A DNA stretch of 64,000 nt, from positions 62,001 to 126,000 of the forward strand of contig NZ_QZEY01000004.1 in NCBI RefSeq assembly GCF_003594875.1, given 5' to 3'. This document shows, piece by piece, positions 1 through 10,025 of the stretch (positions are counted from its first letter, which is position 1; the number at the start of each line of letters is the position of its first letter). A program made the position numbers and the translations under genes. The notes beneath the pieces were generated by a model, which was given only the letters and a program-made list of their open reading frames with translations, searched no databases and had not been told where the DNA came from. The DNA comes from Bailinhaonella thermotolerans (GTDB lineage Bacteria; Actinomycetota; Actinomycetes; Streptosporangiales; Streptosporangiaceae).

Positions 1-1
1 C

Positions 2-169
2 TACGTGCTCCAGCGGGCGGTGACCGCGCCGGGGTCCGACACCCCCGGGTACATGGAACAGCCCGCCAAGAGCGCCGACCCTGCCGCGAAGGTGGTCTAC
101 GCGACCATGGTCAACGCGAAGACCGTCCGGCTGATCGTCGAGGGCCCGCCGGTCAGGCCGGGGTCGTAG
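2..169 (+). CDS. C-terminal end of an unidentified protein (5' part outside window)
   Basis: An open frame enters from the left edge and ends at a TAG at 167-169, giving about 55 residues. The visible tail contains the stretch VVYATMVNAKTVRLIVEGPP, which looks like two beta strands, and ends in a short Pro/Arg tail. No catalytic motif or family signature is visible, so no function is offered. The stop lies 10 bp from the end of the convergent EamA gene and no hairpin separates them. Codon use (almost all G or C at third positions) supports real coding. Confidence 0.55.
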   Translation, partial: YVLQRAVTAPGSDTPGYMEQPAKSADPAAKVVYATMVNAKTVRLIVEGPPVRPGS

Positions 170-179
170 CCGCCCGGGA

Positions 180-1016
180 TCAGGGCAGGGCGATGAGGCC
201 GACCGCGCCCAGCGCGAGGACCACGCCCGCGGCCTGGATCACGTGCAGGCGCTCGCCGAGGACGTACCTGGCCAGCATGAGCGTGCTGGCCGGGTAGAGG
301 CTCGCGATCACCGAGACGATGCTCAGCAGGCCCTCCTGCTTGGCCATCAGGAAGAAGACGTTCGCGGCCATGTCGAGGACGCCGGCGACCACGATCACCT
401 TCAGCGTCCCCGGCCCCGGCCGCAGCGTGTTGCGCGTGCCCAGCGCGATCGCCGCCACCAGCGCGATCGAGCCCGCGCGGGCGCCGATCAGCGGCCACAG
501 CCCGGCCTCGCCCGCCGGCAGCAGGGCGAAGAAGAGCCCGAATCCCGCGCCGGCGGCGAGCGCGGCCAGCACCGGCCCGAGCTTCTTCACCGGGGCCGCG
601 CCGGGCCGCGCGGGCTCGCGGCTGACCAGCATCACCGCGACGAGCGCGAGGGCGATCCCGGCGAGCCCTCCCGCGCTCGGCCGTTCGCCGGCCGCCAGGC
701 CCCACACCACGGGCAGGGCGGCGGAGGCCGCCGCGGTCGTGGGCGCGACGATCGACATCACGCCGCTCGCCAGCGCCCGGTAGAAGACGATCAGCGCGAC
801 CCCGCCGGCCAGGCCCGCGAGCGCGCCCCACCCCAGCGACGCCCAGTCCGGGGTGCCCGGCAGCAGCGGCAGCAGCGGAACGAGCAGGAGCACCCCGCCG
901 ATCTGGGACACCACGACCACGGCGTACACCGGCGCCCGCTTCGTCGCCATCCCGCCGAAGAAGTCGGCGGTGCCGTACACGACAGCACAGGCGGTGGCCA
1001 GCACGATCGCCGTCAT
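180..1016 (-). CDS. EamA/DMT-family membrane transporter
   Basis: A 278-residue polytopic membrane protein of the drug/metabolite transporter superfamily. It is almost entirely hydrophobic, about ten membrane segments by eye, in the two-fold EamA arrangement. Repeat one contains YRALASGVMSIVAP and repeat two contains KQEGLLSIVSVIASLYP followed by GERL, the typical ends of the EamA halves. The family exports amino acids, nucleosides or small metabolites; the substrate cannot be read from sequence. The gene is divergent from the XRE-cupin regulator at 1171, the usual arrangement when such a regulator controls an exporter. The ATG at 1016 has only a weak ribosome site (GGTGA). Confidence 0.88.
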   Translation of the reverse strand: MTAIVLATACAVVYGTADFFGGMATKRAPVYAVVVVSQIGGVLLLVPLLPLLPGTPDWASLGWGALAGLAGGVALIVFYRALASGVMSIVAPTTAAASAALPVVWGLAAGERPSAGGLAGIALALVAVMLVSREPARPGAAPVKKLGPVLAALAAGAGFGLFFALLPAGEAGLWPLIGARAGSIALVAAIALGTRNTLRPGPGTLKVIVVAGVLDMAANVFFLMAKQEGLLSIVSVIASLYPASTLMLARYVLGERLHVIQAAGVVLALGAVGLIALP

Positions 1017-1092
1017 CGTTCACCCAATCCGTCCGGATCGGGCCCGGCGCTCCCGGTCCCCGATCAGCTCGTCCCATCCACCCGAAGGCTGC

Positions 1093-1169
1093 GCAGTGCA
1101 ACAGAGTGGACTCTTAGTACACCACAAAGGGTGCACTCCACTGCAAATCAGATTCACTAGACTGCACTA
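1093..1169. promoter_or_regulatory. Iterated GTGCACT-like half-sites between EamA and XRE genes
   Basis: The 154-bp divergent spacer is unusually AT-rich at its XRE-proximal end. Related words recur roughly every 10-30 bp: GCAGTGCAAC (1093), GAGTGGACTC (1104), TAGTACACCA (1115), GGGTGCACTC (1129) and GACTGCACTA (1160). A TAGACT -10-like hexamer at 1158-1163 sits seven bases before the XRE start codon and overlaps the last copy. This fits an autoregulatory operator. The consensus is read by eye, so the exact site is uncertain. Confidence 0.5.
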
Positions 1170-1170
1170 C

Positions 1171-1755
1171 ATGACCGACCCGCAGACGGTGACGGCAGCC
1201 ATCGCCAACAACCTGCGCGCGCAGCGGGCCCACCGGGGCCTGACCCTCGACGCGCTGGCCGCCCGGTCGAACGTCAGCCGCGGCATGCTCGTGCAGATCG
1301 AGCAGGGCCGCACGAACCCCAGCGTCACCACGCTGACCCGGGTCGCCGACGCCCTCGGCATCACCGTCGCGCGGCTCGTCGAGGTCTCCGACACCCCCGT
1401 CGTCCGCGTGGTGCACAAGGACGACGTGGCGACGCTCTGGCAGGGCGAGCAGGGCTGCGCGCGGCTGCTCCTCGGGTCCGACGCACCGGCGCTCATGGAG
1501 CTGTGGGACTGGCGGCTCGCCCCGGGGGAGCACCACGACGGCGACGCCCACGCCCCCGGCACCCGCGAGATGCTGGCCGTCCTCGCGGGCGAGCTGACCC
1601 TGACCGTGTACGGCAAGAGCCACGTGATCGGGGCCGACGGGGCCGTGCTGTTCAGCGCCGACCGGCAGCACCGCTACGCCAACGAGGGCGCCGGGGAGGT
1701 CCGGTTCGTGATGGTGGTCATCGAGCCGCCGAGGACGCACGACAACTCCGGCTGA
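1171..1755 (+). CDS. XRE-family regulator with C-terminal cupin domain
   Basis: A 194-residue regulator. Residues about 8-62 form an XRE helix-turn-helix (LDALAARSNVSRGMLVQIEQ is the HTH core, followed by NPSVTTLTRVADALG). Residues about 105-180 form a small cupin barrel with the GEL turn and HRYANEGAGEVRFVMV at its end. This architecture (SutR/PuuR-like) binds a small ligand in the cupin and represses an adjacent transporter or catabolic gene. The ATG at 1171 has no Shine-Dalgarno sequence but has TAGACT seven bases upstream, so the mRNA is probably leaderless. The divergent EamA exporter is the likely target. Confidence 0.9.
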   Translation: MTDPQTVTAAIANNLRAQRAHRGLTLDALAARSNVSRGMLVQIEQGRTNPSVTTLTRVADALGITVARLVEVSDTPVVRVVHKDDVATLWQGEQGCARLLLGSDAPALMELWDWRLAPGEHHDGDAHAPGTREMLAVLAGELTLTVYGKSHVIGADGAVLFSADRQHRYANEGAGEVRFVMVVIEPPRTHDNSG

Positions 1756-1936
1756 TCTTTCCGAATCCGCGGGCCCCCGGGGCGAACCCGGAGCGGTGAC
1801 GTGACGTCCAACTCTTTGCCGTCGCGTTACTCTGTCGGTTTGGACCCGAAGTCGGAGTGTTCGACGGGGTCTTGGTCGTTCGGGGGGATTCCAGGTGAGT
1901 ACCTCGATTTCAAGTCTTGAGGCAAAGGTCGGTTAC

Positions 1937-3088
1937 ATGCGTTTGCGGGAACCTCGGTCGCCGTGGCTGCGAGGGGCGAAGGCCGGGCTGGCCCTCGCCG
2001 TGGCGGTCACCCTCTCAGCGGGGTGCGCGAGCGCCGGTGACGGGGAGGGCGGCCGTCCCGCGGGGGGCGCGAGCGGTCCCGCCGCGCAGCCCACGCCCGC
2101 CCCCGCCGCGCTGCCGTCCCAGTCCTCCGGGGGCGGCAAGCAGGCCGAGCCCGAGCCCGTCGCGCCCGCGCCGTCCACCCCCGCGGGTGAGGCCCCCCGG
2201 GGCGAGGCCCCCGCGTCCAGCCGGCCGCTGGCCGTACGGCAGACGCCGCCGCCGTCGCCGTCCGTCACGCCCCCGGGCGCGACGCCGCAGGCTCCGGTGT
2301 CCGGGGATCCCGGCGCGGTCGCGGTGCCCGGCGGGGGCACCCCGCAGCCGGGCGACCCCGGCGCGGGCCCGCGCCCGCCGGTCCAGCCGGTGCCGACGCC
2401 GCAGCCCGGGGCCACCGAGACCCCGCGCATGCCCGGCGTCACCCAGCCGCCGGGCCAGCCGTCCGTGCCCGCGCCCGGCGTGGACTGCGCCAAGGTCAAG
2501 TGCGTCGCGCTCACCTTCGACGACGGCCCCGGGCCGTACACGAACAAGCTGCTGGGCATGCTCGCCAAGGCCGACGCCAGGGCCACGTTCTTCATGGTCG
2601 GCGAGATGACCGGGCCGCGCCCCGGCGTCATGCGGCGCATGGTCCGCGACGGGCACGAGGTGGCCAACCACTCCTGGAGCCACCCGAACCTGGCCCGCCT
2701 GTCCACCGCGAAGGTCCGCCGCCAGCTCAAGCGGACCCAGGACTCCATCGCCCGCATCACCGGCGTGCGGCCGACGCTCATGCGCCCGCCGTACGGCGCG
2801 ACCGACAAGCAGGTCGTGAAGGCGACGAAGGAGCTGGGCCTCGCGCAGATCATCTGGAACGTGGACACGATGGACTGGCGCGACCGCAACTCCAAGGTCG
2901 TCAGCCGCCGTGCCATCAAGAAGGTGCGGCCCGGCTCGATCGTGCTCTTCCACGACATCCACCGGACCACGGTCAACGCCATCCCCAAGGTCCTGCGGGA
3001 GCTGAAGAAGAAGGGCTACCACTTCGTCACGGTCTCCGAGCTGTACGGCACGCGCCTGACGCCGGGCAAGAAGTACTACCGTCGCTAG
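1937..3088 (+). CDS. NodB-type polysaccharide deacetylase lipoprotein
   Basis: The ATG at 1937 is preferred: it has AAAGG about 8 bases upstream and opens directly into a lipoprotein signal with lipobox LSAGC (Cys30). An in-frame GTG at 1895 would put 14 residues before the signal. After Cys30 comes a long Pro/Gly/Ala-rich wall-spanning linker (about 35-185), then a complete NodB domain. All five metal/catalytic motifs are present: TFDDGP (from residue 193), HSWSHP, RPPYG, DTMDW and LFHDIH. Such enzymes remove N- or O-acetyl groups from peptidoglycan or other surface glycans with a Asp-His-His metal site. The substrate is not predictable. Confidence 0.92.
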   Translation: MRLREPRSPWLRGAKAGLALAVAVTLSAGCASAGDGEGGRPAGGASGPAAQPTPAPAALPSQSSGGGKQAEPEPVAPAPSTPAGEAPRGEAPASSRPLAVRQTPPPSPSVTPPGATPQAPVSGDPGAVAVPGGGTPQPGDPGAGPRPPVQPVPTPQPGATETPRMPGVTQPPGQPSVPAPGVDCAKVKCVALTFDDGPGPYTNKLLGMLAKADARATFFMVGEMTGPRPGVMRRMVRDGHEVANHSWSHPNLARLSTAKVRRQLKRTQDSIARITGVRPTLMRPPYGATDKQVVKATKELGLAQIIWNVDTMDWRDRNSKVVSRRAIKKVRPGSIVLFHDIHRTTVNAIPKVLRELKKKGYHFVTVSELYGTRLTPGKKYYRR

Positions 3089-3145
3089 CGGCACAGGTGA
3101 TCGGCGGCGGGCCCCGGGCCCGCCGCCCGCGGTGAGGAGGCGGGC

Positions 3146-3805
3146 GTGAGCGGGCGGTTCACGGGGTTCCCCGAGGAGGCGTTCGACTTCTACGCGGGGC
3201 TGGAGGCCGACAACTCCAGGGAGTACTGGACGCGGCACAAGGACGTCTACGAGCGCGCCGTGCGCGAGCCGATGGCGGCGCTGGCCGACGCGCTCGGCGA
3301 GGAGTTCGGGGGCCCGCCCAAACTGTTCCGGCCGTACCGCGACGTGCGGTTCTCCGGGGACAAGAGCCCGTACAAGACCCACCAGGGCGCGTTCGCGGAG
3401 GCGTGCGCGGGCATCGGGCACTACGTCGAGATCAACGCGGACGAGCTGTTCGCCGCCGCCGGGATCTACGCGGCCGCCCCGGACCAGCTCGCGCGCTACC
3501 GCGAGGCGGTGGACGACGAGCGGTCGGGGGAACGGCTGGCGGCCATCGTGGCCGAGCTGGCCGGGGCCGGCCACGAGATCCTGGGCGACCGGCTGAAGAC
3601 CCGCCCGCGCGGCGTCCCCGAGGACCACCCGCGGATCGAGCTGCTGCGCCACCGGACGCTGTACGCGGCGGCGCGATGGCCCGTCGCCGCGTGGCTCGGC
3701 ACCCCCGAGGCGCACGCCCGGGTCGTCGGGGCGTGGCGGGCGATGAAACCGCTGGTCGGCTGGCTCGCCGAGAACGTGGGCCCGACCGAGCGGCCCAGGA
3801 GGTAG
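3146..3805 (+). CDS. DUF2461 (TIGR02453) family protein
   Basis: A 219-residue soluble protein with the features of the DUF2461 family: an N-terminal FPEEAFDFYAGLEADNSREY segment, the motif YRDVRFSGDKSPYKTHQG, and a tail with MKPLVGWLAENV. The biochemical function is not established. A strong ribosome site (GAGGAGG) lies eight bases before the GTG start. It follows the deacetylase by 57 bp in the same direction with no hairpin between, so co-transcription is possible. The length is normal for the family. Confidence 0.88.
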   Translation: MSGRFTGFPEEAFDFYAGLEADNSREYWTRHKDVYERAVREPMAALADALGEEFGGPPKLFRPYRDVRFSGDKSPYKTHQGAFAEACAGIGHYVEINADELFAAAGIYAAAPDQLARYREAVDDERSGERLAAIVAELAGAGHEILGDRLKTRPRGVPEDHPRIELLRHRTLYAAARWPVAAWLGTPEAHARVVGAWRAMKPLVGWLAENVGPTERPRR

Positions 3806-3857
3806 CGACCGGTTCGGTGGAACCCCGGAATCGATCTCTCCGACCGGTGCACGCTGG

Positions 3858-4418
3858 GTGACCGTGGCAGAACTCTACGCGAACTGGCTCGCGCCCCTGG
3901 ACGGCTCCGCACGCGAGGACATGCTCCGCGCGATGCGGCGCGTCGACGTCGCGCTCGGGGAGCGCGTCGCGCGAGCCGACCCCTCCGACCCCGCAGGATT
4001 CCGCGCCTCCCTCGTCGCCGAGGGGGTGCGCCGCGTGCGCGAGGCCGTCGCCCTCCACGGAGAGGGCGGGCGGCTCGCCGACGACGACGTGGCCTGGCTG
4101 GCCATCCTGTGCCAGCTCCTCGGCGACGTGCGCGACGTGGCCTGGGCACTGGCCGTCGAGATGCCCGAGCCCTCGGCCGCCCTCTGGCTCGACGTGCTGC
4201 GCCGCGCGGGCGGCGACGGCGTGCGCGTCCCGGCCTGCCTGTTCGCCGTGGCGGCGGCGCTGCGCGGCGAACGCGCCCAGGCCCTCCTCGCCCTGGAGCA
4301 CGCGCTGCGCGCCCATCCCGGCGACGAGGAGGCGGTGCGCCTCGACCGCCTGCTCCGCGAGGACGTCCCGCCCGGCGAACTGCGCCGCCTGCTGTCCGAG
4401 GCGCGGGCCAGGGGCTGA
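3858..4418 (+). CDS. DUF4192-like protein, C-terminal half only
   Basis: The 186-residue product resembles the C-terminal half of actinobacterial DUF4192 proteins: GGRLADDDVAWLAILC, then DVRDVAWALAVEM, and a TPR-like alanine-rich helical end (ALEHALRAHPGDEEAVRLDRLL). As I recall the family, full proteins exceed 330 residues and carry an N-terminal domain that is absent here. The 52-bp gap to the upstream gene leaves no room for it. The GTG at 3858 has no clear Shine-Dalgarno; a second GTG lies at 3864. It could be a genuine short family member or a 5'-truncated gene. Function unknown. The gene is convergent with typA. Confidence 0.72.
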   Translation: MTVAELYANWLAPLDGSAREDMLRAMRRVDVALGERVARADPSDPAGFRASLVAEGVRRVREAVALHGEGGRLADDDVAWLAILCQLLGDVRDVAWALAVEMPEPSAALWLDVLRRAGGDGVRVPACLFAVAAALRGERAQALLALEHALRAHPGDEEAVRLDRLLREDVPPGELRRLLSEARARG

Positions 4419-4512
4419 GGGACGGCGGTCCCCCCCGCCCGCTCCCGTGAAAGCGTTCCGGTGAGGGCGTGCCGGGGAAGGCGCCTCGGCGATAGGAGCT
4501 CCGGAAACGAGC

Positions 4513-4544
4513 CGAGCCCCGGACCGGTGAGGGTCCGGGGCTCG
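4513..4544. terminator. Bidirectional hairpin terminator
   Basis: A perfect 13-bp stem (CGAGCCCCGGACC pairing with its complement) and a six-base loop lie between the convergent DUF4192-like gene (ends 4418) and typA (ends 4585). There is no long U-tract, as is normal for high-GC actinomycetes. Confidence 0.85.
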
Positions 4545-4584
4545 GGGTGGGCTCGTGCCCGCCGTACGGCGTGAGCCGCGCGGG

Positions 4585-6435
<1,851 letters not shown>

Positions 6436-6831
6436 GTTCGGCTCTCGCTCTGGGATCGGGGGAGGAGACGCGCCAGGATCAGGCGGCCGGACAAGTCTAG
6501 TTGACCGATCCGGAACGCGACGCGACAGCAGTACAAACCACCCGAACCACCCGGTTATTCCGGTCTCTCCCGTACGGCCGGGCTGCGGGGCCGTGCCGGA
6601 GACGTCGTCCGGGGCGGGGGTGCTCCGGGCCGTTCAGAGTGATCGGTGCGCGCGGGCGCGAAATCCGTGGTGCCGGCGGGCGTGTCATGTGTGAAATTCA
6701 GGGTTTTCGCTGGTCATTGACCATTATGTGGGGAGGCTGCCTACGCTGGCGCTCCCTGTCCTTCGCGCGGCGCCGCCCCTCCGGCCCGCGCCGGACGCCC
6801 GCCGCGCCACGGCGGGCGCAAGGAGGCGCCA
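6436..6831. other. Divergent promoter region of typA and the snapalysin-like gene
   Basis: This 396-bp gene-free stretch contains the typA upstream region. A TAGACT -10-like hexamer can be read on the minus strand at 6494-6499, with no convincing -35. On the other side lies the protease promoter with its palindrome. It also contains a short CCGG-TTATT-CCGG inverted repeat near 6550. No additional ORF with a ribosome site was found. Confidence 0.5.
6711..6747 (+). promoter_or_regulatory. Palindrome overlapping -35, with -10, before the secreted protease
   Basis: TGGTCATTGACCA (6711-6723) is a perfect 13-bp palindrome with the T-N11-A geometry used by LysR-type regulators. Its second half contains TTGACC, a good -35. 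TACGCT at 6742-6747 is a reasonable -10 at 19-bp spacing. In Streptomyces, snapalysin genes are activated by an adjacent LysR protein (SnpR type). No LysR gene adjoins this one, so the binding protein is unknown. Confidence 0.55.
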
Positions 6832-7386
6832 ATGACCAGCCGAGCGATCCGCGTGCTCCTCGGCGCGCTGCTCGCCCTCCCCCTCCTCCTGGCCGGGGCC
6901 GCGCTTCCGGCCTCCGCCGAGAACGAGTCCCTCGTCCGCGTCATCCGCTACGACGCGAGCCGCGCCGCCGAGTTCCGGGCGGTCGTGGACCAGGGGGCCC
7001 AGATCTGGAACCAGAGCGTCACGAACGTGCGGTTCGTCCCCGGCACCCCGGCCGACGTCATCATCTACGCCGACAACGGCTGGCCGCGCGCGCAGCCGTA
7101 CGGCCTGGGCCGCGGATACGTCTGGATGGGCCGGCAGGCGGTCGCCCAGGGGCACTACCCCCTGCGCATCGCGTCGCACGAGCTCGGCCACATCCTCGGC
7201 CTCCCCGACCGCCGCACGGGCCTGTGCTCGGACCTGATGTCCGGCGCGAGCGCGGGCACGAGCTGCCGCAACCCGTACCCCAACGCCACCGAGATCGCCC
7301 AGGTGGAGCGCAACTTCCAGAACGGCGTCACGGGCGTCCGCCCCGGTGAGGTGATCACCGAGGACCTGACGCCGGTCTCACGCTGA
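6832..7386 (+). CDS. Secreted snapalysin-like zinc metalloprotease (M7 type)
   Basis: A 184-residue precursor. Residues 1-29 are a signal peptide with an ALPASA cleavage region. The extended zinc motif HELGHILGLPD (His116, Glu117, His120, Asp126) is the HExxHxxGxxD signature of snapalysin, where Asp replaces the usual third His. Two Cys (in LCSDLM and TSCRNP) flank the region after the motif and could form a disulfide. The size matches small neutral proteases of streptomycetes, but no long propeptide is seen. A strong AAGGAGG ribosome site precedes the ATG. The role is extracellular protein breakdown. Confidence 0.92.
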   Translation: MTSRAIRVLLGALLALPLLLAGAALPASAENESLVRVIRYDASRAAEFRAVVDQGAQIWNQSVTNVRFVPGTPADVIIYADNGWPRAQPYGLGRGYVWMGRQAVAQGHYPLRIASHELGHILGLPDRRTGLCSDLMSGASAGTSCRNPYPNATEIAQVERNFQNGVTGVRPGEVITEDLTPVSR

Positions 7387-7407
7387 CGTCACCGGCCCCG
7401 CACGCGC

Positions 7408-7479
7408 GGCGGCGCGCCGCCCCGGCTCCCCCTCCCGGCGGCGCGCCGCCCCGGCTCCCCCTCCCGGCGGCGCGCCGCC
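7408..7479. repeat. 29-bp tandem repeat with internal 14-bp palindrome
   Basis: Two full copies (starting 7408 and 7437) and a third partial copy (7466) follow the protease stop codon. Each begins with the perfect palindrome GGCGGCGCGCCGCC, followed by CCGGCTCCCCCTCCC. It may act as a transcription block between convergent genes, or it may be a slippage product. Confidence 0.85.
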
Positions 7480-7510
7480 GTCGCACGCCCGAAGGCGTAC
7501 GGCATGCGCC

Positions 7511-7545
7511 CGCGGCCCGGGCGTACGGCGTGAGCCCGGGCCGCG
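7511..7545. terminator. Hairpin terminator between convergent genes
   Basis: A perfect 12-bp stem (CGCGGCCCGGGC and its complement) closes an 11-base loop containing GTACGGC. It sits between the protease (ends 7386) and the amidohydrolase (ends 7571). Confidence 0.75.
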
Positions 7546-7570
7546 TGGTGGGGCAGGCGGCGCCGGCGGG

Positions 7571-8650
7571 TCAGCGGACGACGCGGCCGCGCAGGACGAC
7601 GCGGGACGGGGTCCGCACGACGGACAGGTCCTCGCGCGGGTCGGACTCGTAGACGACGAGATCGGCGAACCCGCCCTCGACCAGGCCGGGCAGGCCCAGC
7701 CAGGCGCGGGCCCGCCAGGAGGCGGCGGCGAGGACGTCCACCGCGCGCATACCGGCCTTCTCGTGCAGCAGCATCATCTCCTCGGCGAGGAGCCCGTGGT
7801 CGATGCCGCCGCCCGCGTCGGTGCCGGCGAAGATCTGCGCGCCGGACTCGTACGCGGCCCGCACCACCTCGGGGAACCCGGCCTGGAGCCGCCGCATGTG
7901 CGCGGCGTACGCGGGGAACTTGCCGTCCGCCCGCGCCGCGATGCCCTCGAACGTCTCCACGTTGATCATCGTCGGCACGAGCGCCGCGCCCTCGCTCGCC
8001 ATCGTCTCCGCCAGTTCCACGGTCAGGCCGGTGCCGTGCTCGATCGAGTCGGCCCCCGCGCGCACGCACGCCTCGACCGCCTTCTCGTCGAACGTGTGCA
8101 CCGCGACCCGCGCGCCCGCCCGGTGCGCCATGTCCACGGCCGCCTTGAGCGTGTCGAAGTCGTAGGTCGGCCCGAGGTCGCCCGTCTCCCGGTCGATCCA
8201 GTCGGCGACGATCTTCACCCAGCCGTTGCCCGCCCGCGCCTGCTCCAGCACCCGAGAGGTCAGCTCCTCGGCGGGCGTCTCGGTGAACAGGCCCCGCAGG
8301 TACCGCCGGGGCGGCGCGATGTGCGTCCCGGCCCGCGACAGCCGCGGCATCTCCGGGTCGTCGTCGAGCTCCGGATAGGGGTACGGCGAGCCCGCGTCGC
8401 GCATCGCCAGCACCCCGGCGTCCCGGTCCAGCATCGCCAGCGCCCGCGCCTCGTCCACCGACTCCACCGGCGCGCTCCCGGGCCGGATCCCGATGTGGCA
8501 GTGCGCGTCCACCAGGCCCGGCAGCACGAACCCGCCCGAGGCCACCGTCTCCGCGCCGGGGACCGGCTCGAACGTCACCCGATCGCCGACCAGGTAGACG
8601 TCCCGGACCTCGTCCCCCGGCAGCACCACGCCGCGCACATGAAGAGCCAT
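7571..8650 (-). CDS. Metal-dependent amidohydrolase
   Basis: A 359-residue amidohydrolase-superfamily enzyme (imidazolonepropionase/prolidase-like group). The first metal motif is in GLVDAHCHIG (HxH, about residues 47-49). Later metal ligands are suggested by VKIVADW, AVHTFDEKA, SIEHGTG and FAGTDAGG. A short N- and C-terminal beta sandwich surrounds the barrel (VVLRGRVV at the end), as is typical. The start chosen is the ATG at 8650; the open frame continues upstream but loses protein-like composition. These enzymes hydrolyse cyclic amides, dipeptides or similar substrates; the substrate here is unknown. It is transcribed away from the PLP dehydratase gene. Confidence 0.87.
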   Translation of the reverse strand: MALHVRGVVLPGDEVRDVYLVGDRVTFEPVPGAETVASGGFVLPGLVDAHCHIGIRPGSAPVESVDEARALAMLDRDAGVLAMRDAGSPYPYPELDDDPEMPRLSRAGTHIAPPRRYLRGLFTETPAEELTSRVLEQARAGNGWVKIVADWIDRETGDLGPTYDFDTLKAAVDMAHRAGARVAVHTFDEKAVEACVRAGADSIEHGTGLTVELAETMASEGAALVPTMINVETFEGIAARADGKFPAYAAHMRRLQAGFPEVVRAAYESGAQIFAGTDAGGGIDHGLLAEEMMLLHEKAGMRAVDVLAAASWRARAWLGLPGLVEGGFADLVVYESDPREDLSVVRTPSRVVLRGRVVR

Positions 8651-9016
8651 GCGCCCCAGTGTTCTACACCGTCCCCGCCCCCGCACAAGCGCGGTTCCCC
8701 GCCGCCCGCCCCGCGAGCCGTACGGCCGGGCGCCGCCCACCCGGCCTCGGCGCCGCCCACCCGGCCTCGGCGCCGCCCACCCGTCCCCGGGCCGTCTCCG
8801 TGCCGTGCCCGCCGCTCCCGTCCCCCCGGGAGGTCCCGTCTCCCGTGATCTCGTCGCGGCGGCGTCCACCGGCCCCGCCGGAGCGAAGGAAGGGCGGGCG
8901 GCCCCCCGCCTCACCTGCCCGGAGGCGGGCGGGCCGCCGTACGGATGGGGCCCATGGGGGCGTATTCGCACGTAGGGGTGGAACCGCGCGGTTGGGTGGC
9001 CGGGGGCGGGAGCATC
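8651..9016. other. Gene-free divergent spacer with a 20-bp tandem repeat
   Basis: A 366-bp region between divergent genes. It holds a 20-bp tandem repeat (CGCCGCCCACCCGGCCTCGG) with copies at 8731, 8751 and a partial one at 8771. A copy of the GCCGTACGGC word lies at 8717-8726. No convincing -10/-35 pair is visible for either flanking gene. Confidence 0.7.
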
Positions 9017-9961
9017 ATGGAAGACATGGAACTGATCACGGTTGACGATGTCCGGGCGGCGGCGGAGCGGGTGCGCGGCGTGGTGGTGCGCACGCCGCTG
9101 CTGCCCTGCCCGTGGGATGAGGGCGAGCTGTGGCTCAAGCCGGAGAGCCTGCAGCCGACCGGGGCGTTCAAGCTGCGCGGCGCCTACAACGCGCTCGCGG
9201 CGCTCCGCCCGGAGAAGGGGGTGGTCACCCATTCGTCGGGCAACCACGGGCAGGCGCTCGCGTACGCCGCGCGGGCCTTCGGCGTGCCGTGCGTCGTGGT
9301 CTCGCCCCGGGTCGCCCCGGCCGTGAAGGTGGACGCGATGCGCCGCCTGGGAGCCGAGGTGCTGCTGGTCGATTCCGACGAGCGGATGGAGAGCGCGCAG
9401 GCCGTGGCGGAGGAGCGGGGGCTGACGCTGATCCCGCCGTTCGACCACCGGGAGGTGATCGCCGGGCAGGGCACGATCGGCCTGGAGATCGCCGAGGACC
9501 TGCCCGAGGCGGACGTCGTGCTCGTCCCCGTCGGCGGCGGCGGGCTGGCCTCCGGGGTCGCCACCGCGCTCAAGGCCCTGCGGCCGGGGACCCGCGTCCT
9601 CGGCGTCGAACCGGCGCTGGCGGCGGACGCGGCCGAGAGCCTGGAGAAGGGCGAGCTGATCCGCTGGCCGGCGGAGATGTCGTATCGCACGATCGCCGAC
9701 GGGGTGCGGACGAACCTGTCCGAGCGGACCTTCGCCCACCTGCGCGCCCACCTCGGCGGCGTGGTCACGGTGACCGAGGAGGAGATCCGGGCGGCGATGC
9801 TCACGCTGGCCAGGTCGGCCCGCATCGTGGCCGAGCCGAGCGGCGCGGTGGCGCTCGCGGCGTACCTCGCGGGGAAGACCCCGCCGGGCCGTACGGTCGC
9901 GGTCGTGTCCGGGGGAAACGTCGATCCGCGGCTGTTGTCCGAAGTACTTGCCATCTCATGA
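9017..9961 (+). CDS. PLP-dependent threonine/serine dehydratase-like enzyme
   Basis: A 314-residue fold-type II PLP enzyme. The Schiff-base lysine is Lys52 in QPTGAFKLRGAYN. The substrate loop is SSGNHGQALA and the phosphate-binding glycine loop is VGGGGLASG. It ends with the typical SGGNVDP segment. It lacks the C-terminal ACT regulatory domains of biosynthetic IlvA, so it resembles catabolic threonine dehydratase or serine racemase. The reaction is dehydration and deamination of Thr/Ser to the 2-keto acid, or racemisation. Start ATG 9017 has GGGAG close upstream; ATG 9026 is an alternative. Confidence 0.9.
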   Translation: MEDMELITVDDVRAAAERVRGVVVRTPLLPCPWDEGELWLKPESLQPTGAFKLRGAYNALAALRPEKGVVTHSSGNHGQALAYAARAFGVPCVVVSPRVAPAVKVDAMRRLGAEVLLVDSDERMESAQAVAEERGLTLIPPFDHREVIAGQGTIGLEIAEDLPEADVVLVPVGGGGLASGVATALKALRPGTRVLGVEPALAADAAESLEKGELIRWPAEMSYRTIADGVRTNLSERTFAHLRAHLGGVVTVTEEEIRAAMLTLARSARIVAEPSGAVALAAYLAGKTPPGRTVAVVSGGNVDPRLLSEVLAIS

Positions 9962-10025
9962 GAAATGGGGGGTTCGTGCGCGGAACGCAGCGGAAACAAT
10001 ACAGAATGGAGTCATGGGAGGGGTC

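Noticed and set aside
8651-9751. N-terminal extension of the amidohydrolase (frame open to 9751)
   Set aside because: The extension runs antisense through the PLP dehydratase gene and is Arg/Pro-rich; ATG 8650 gives the normal family start.
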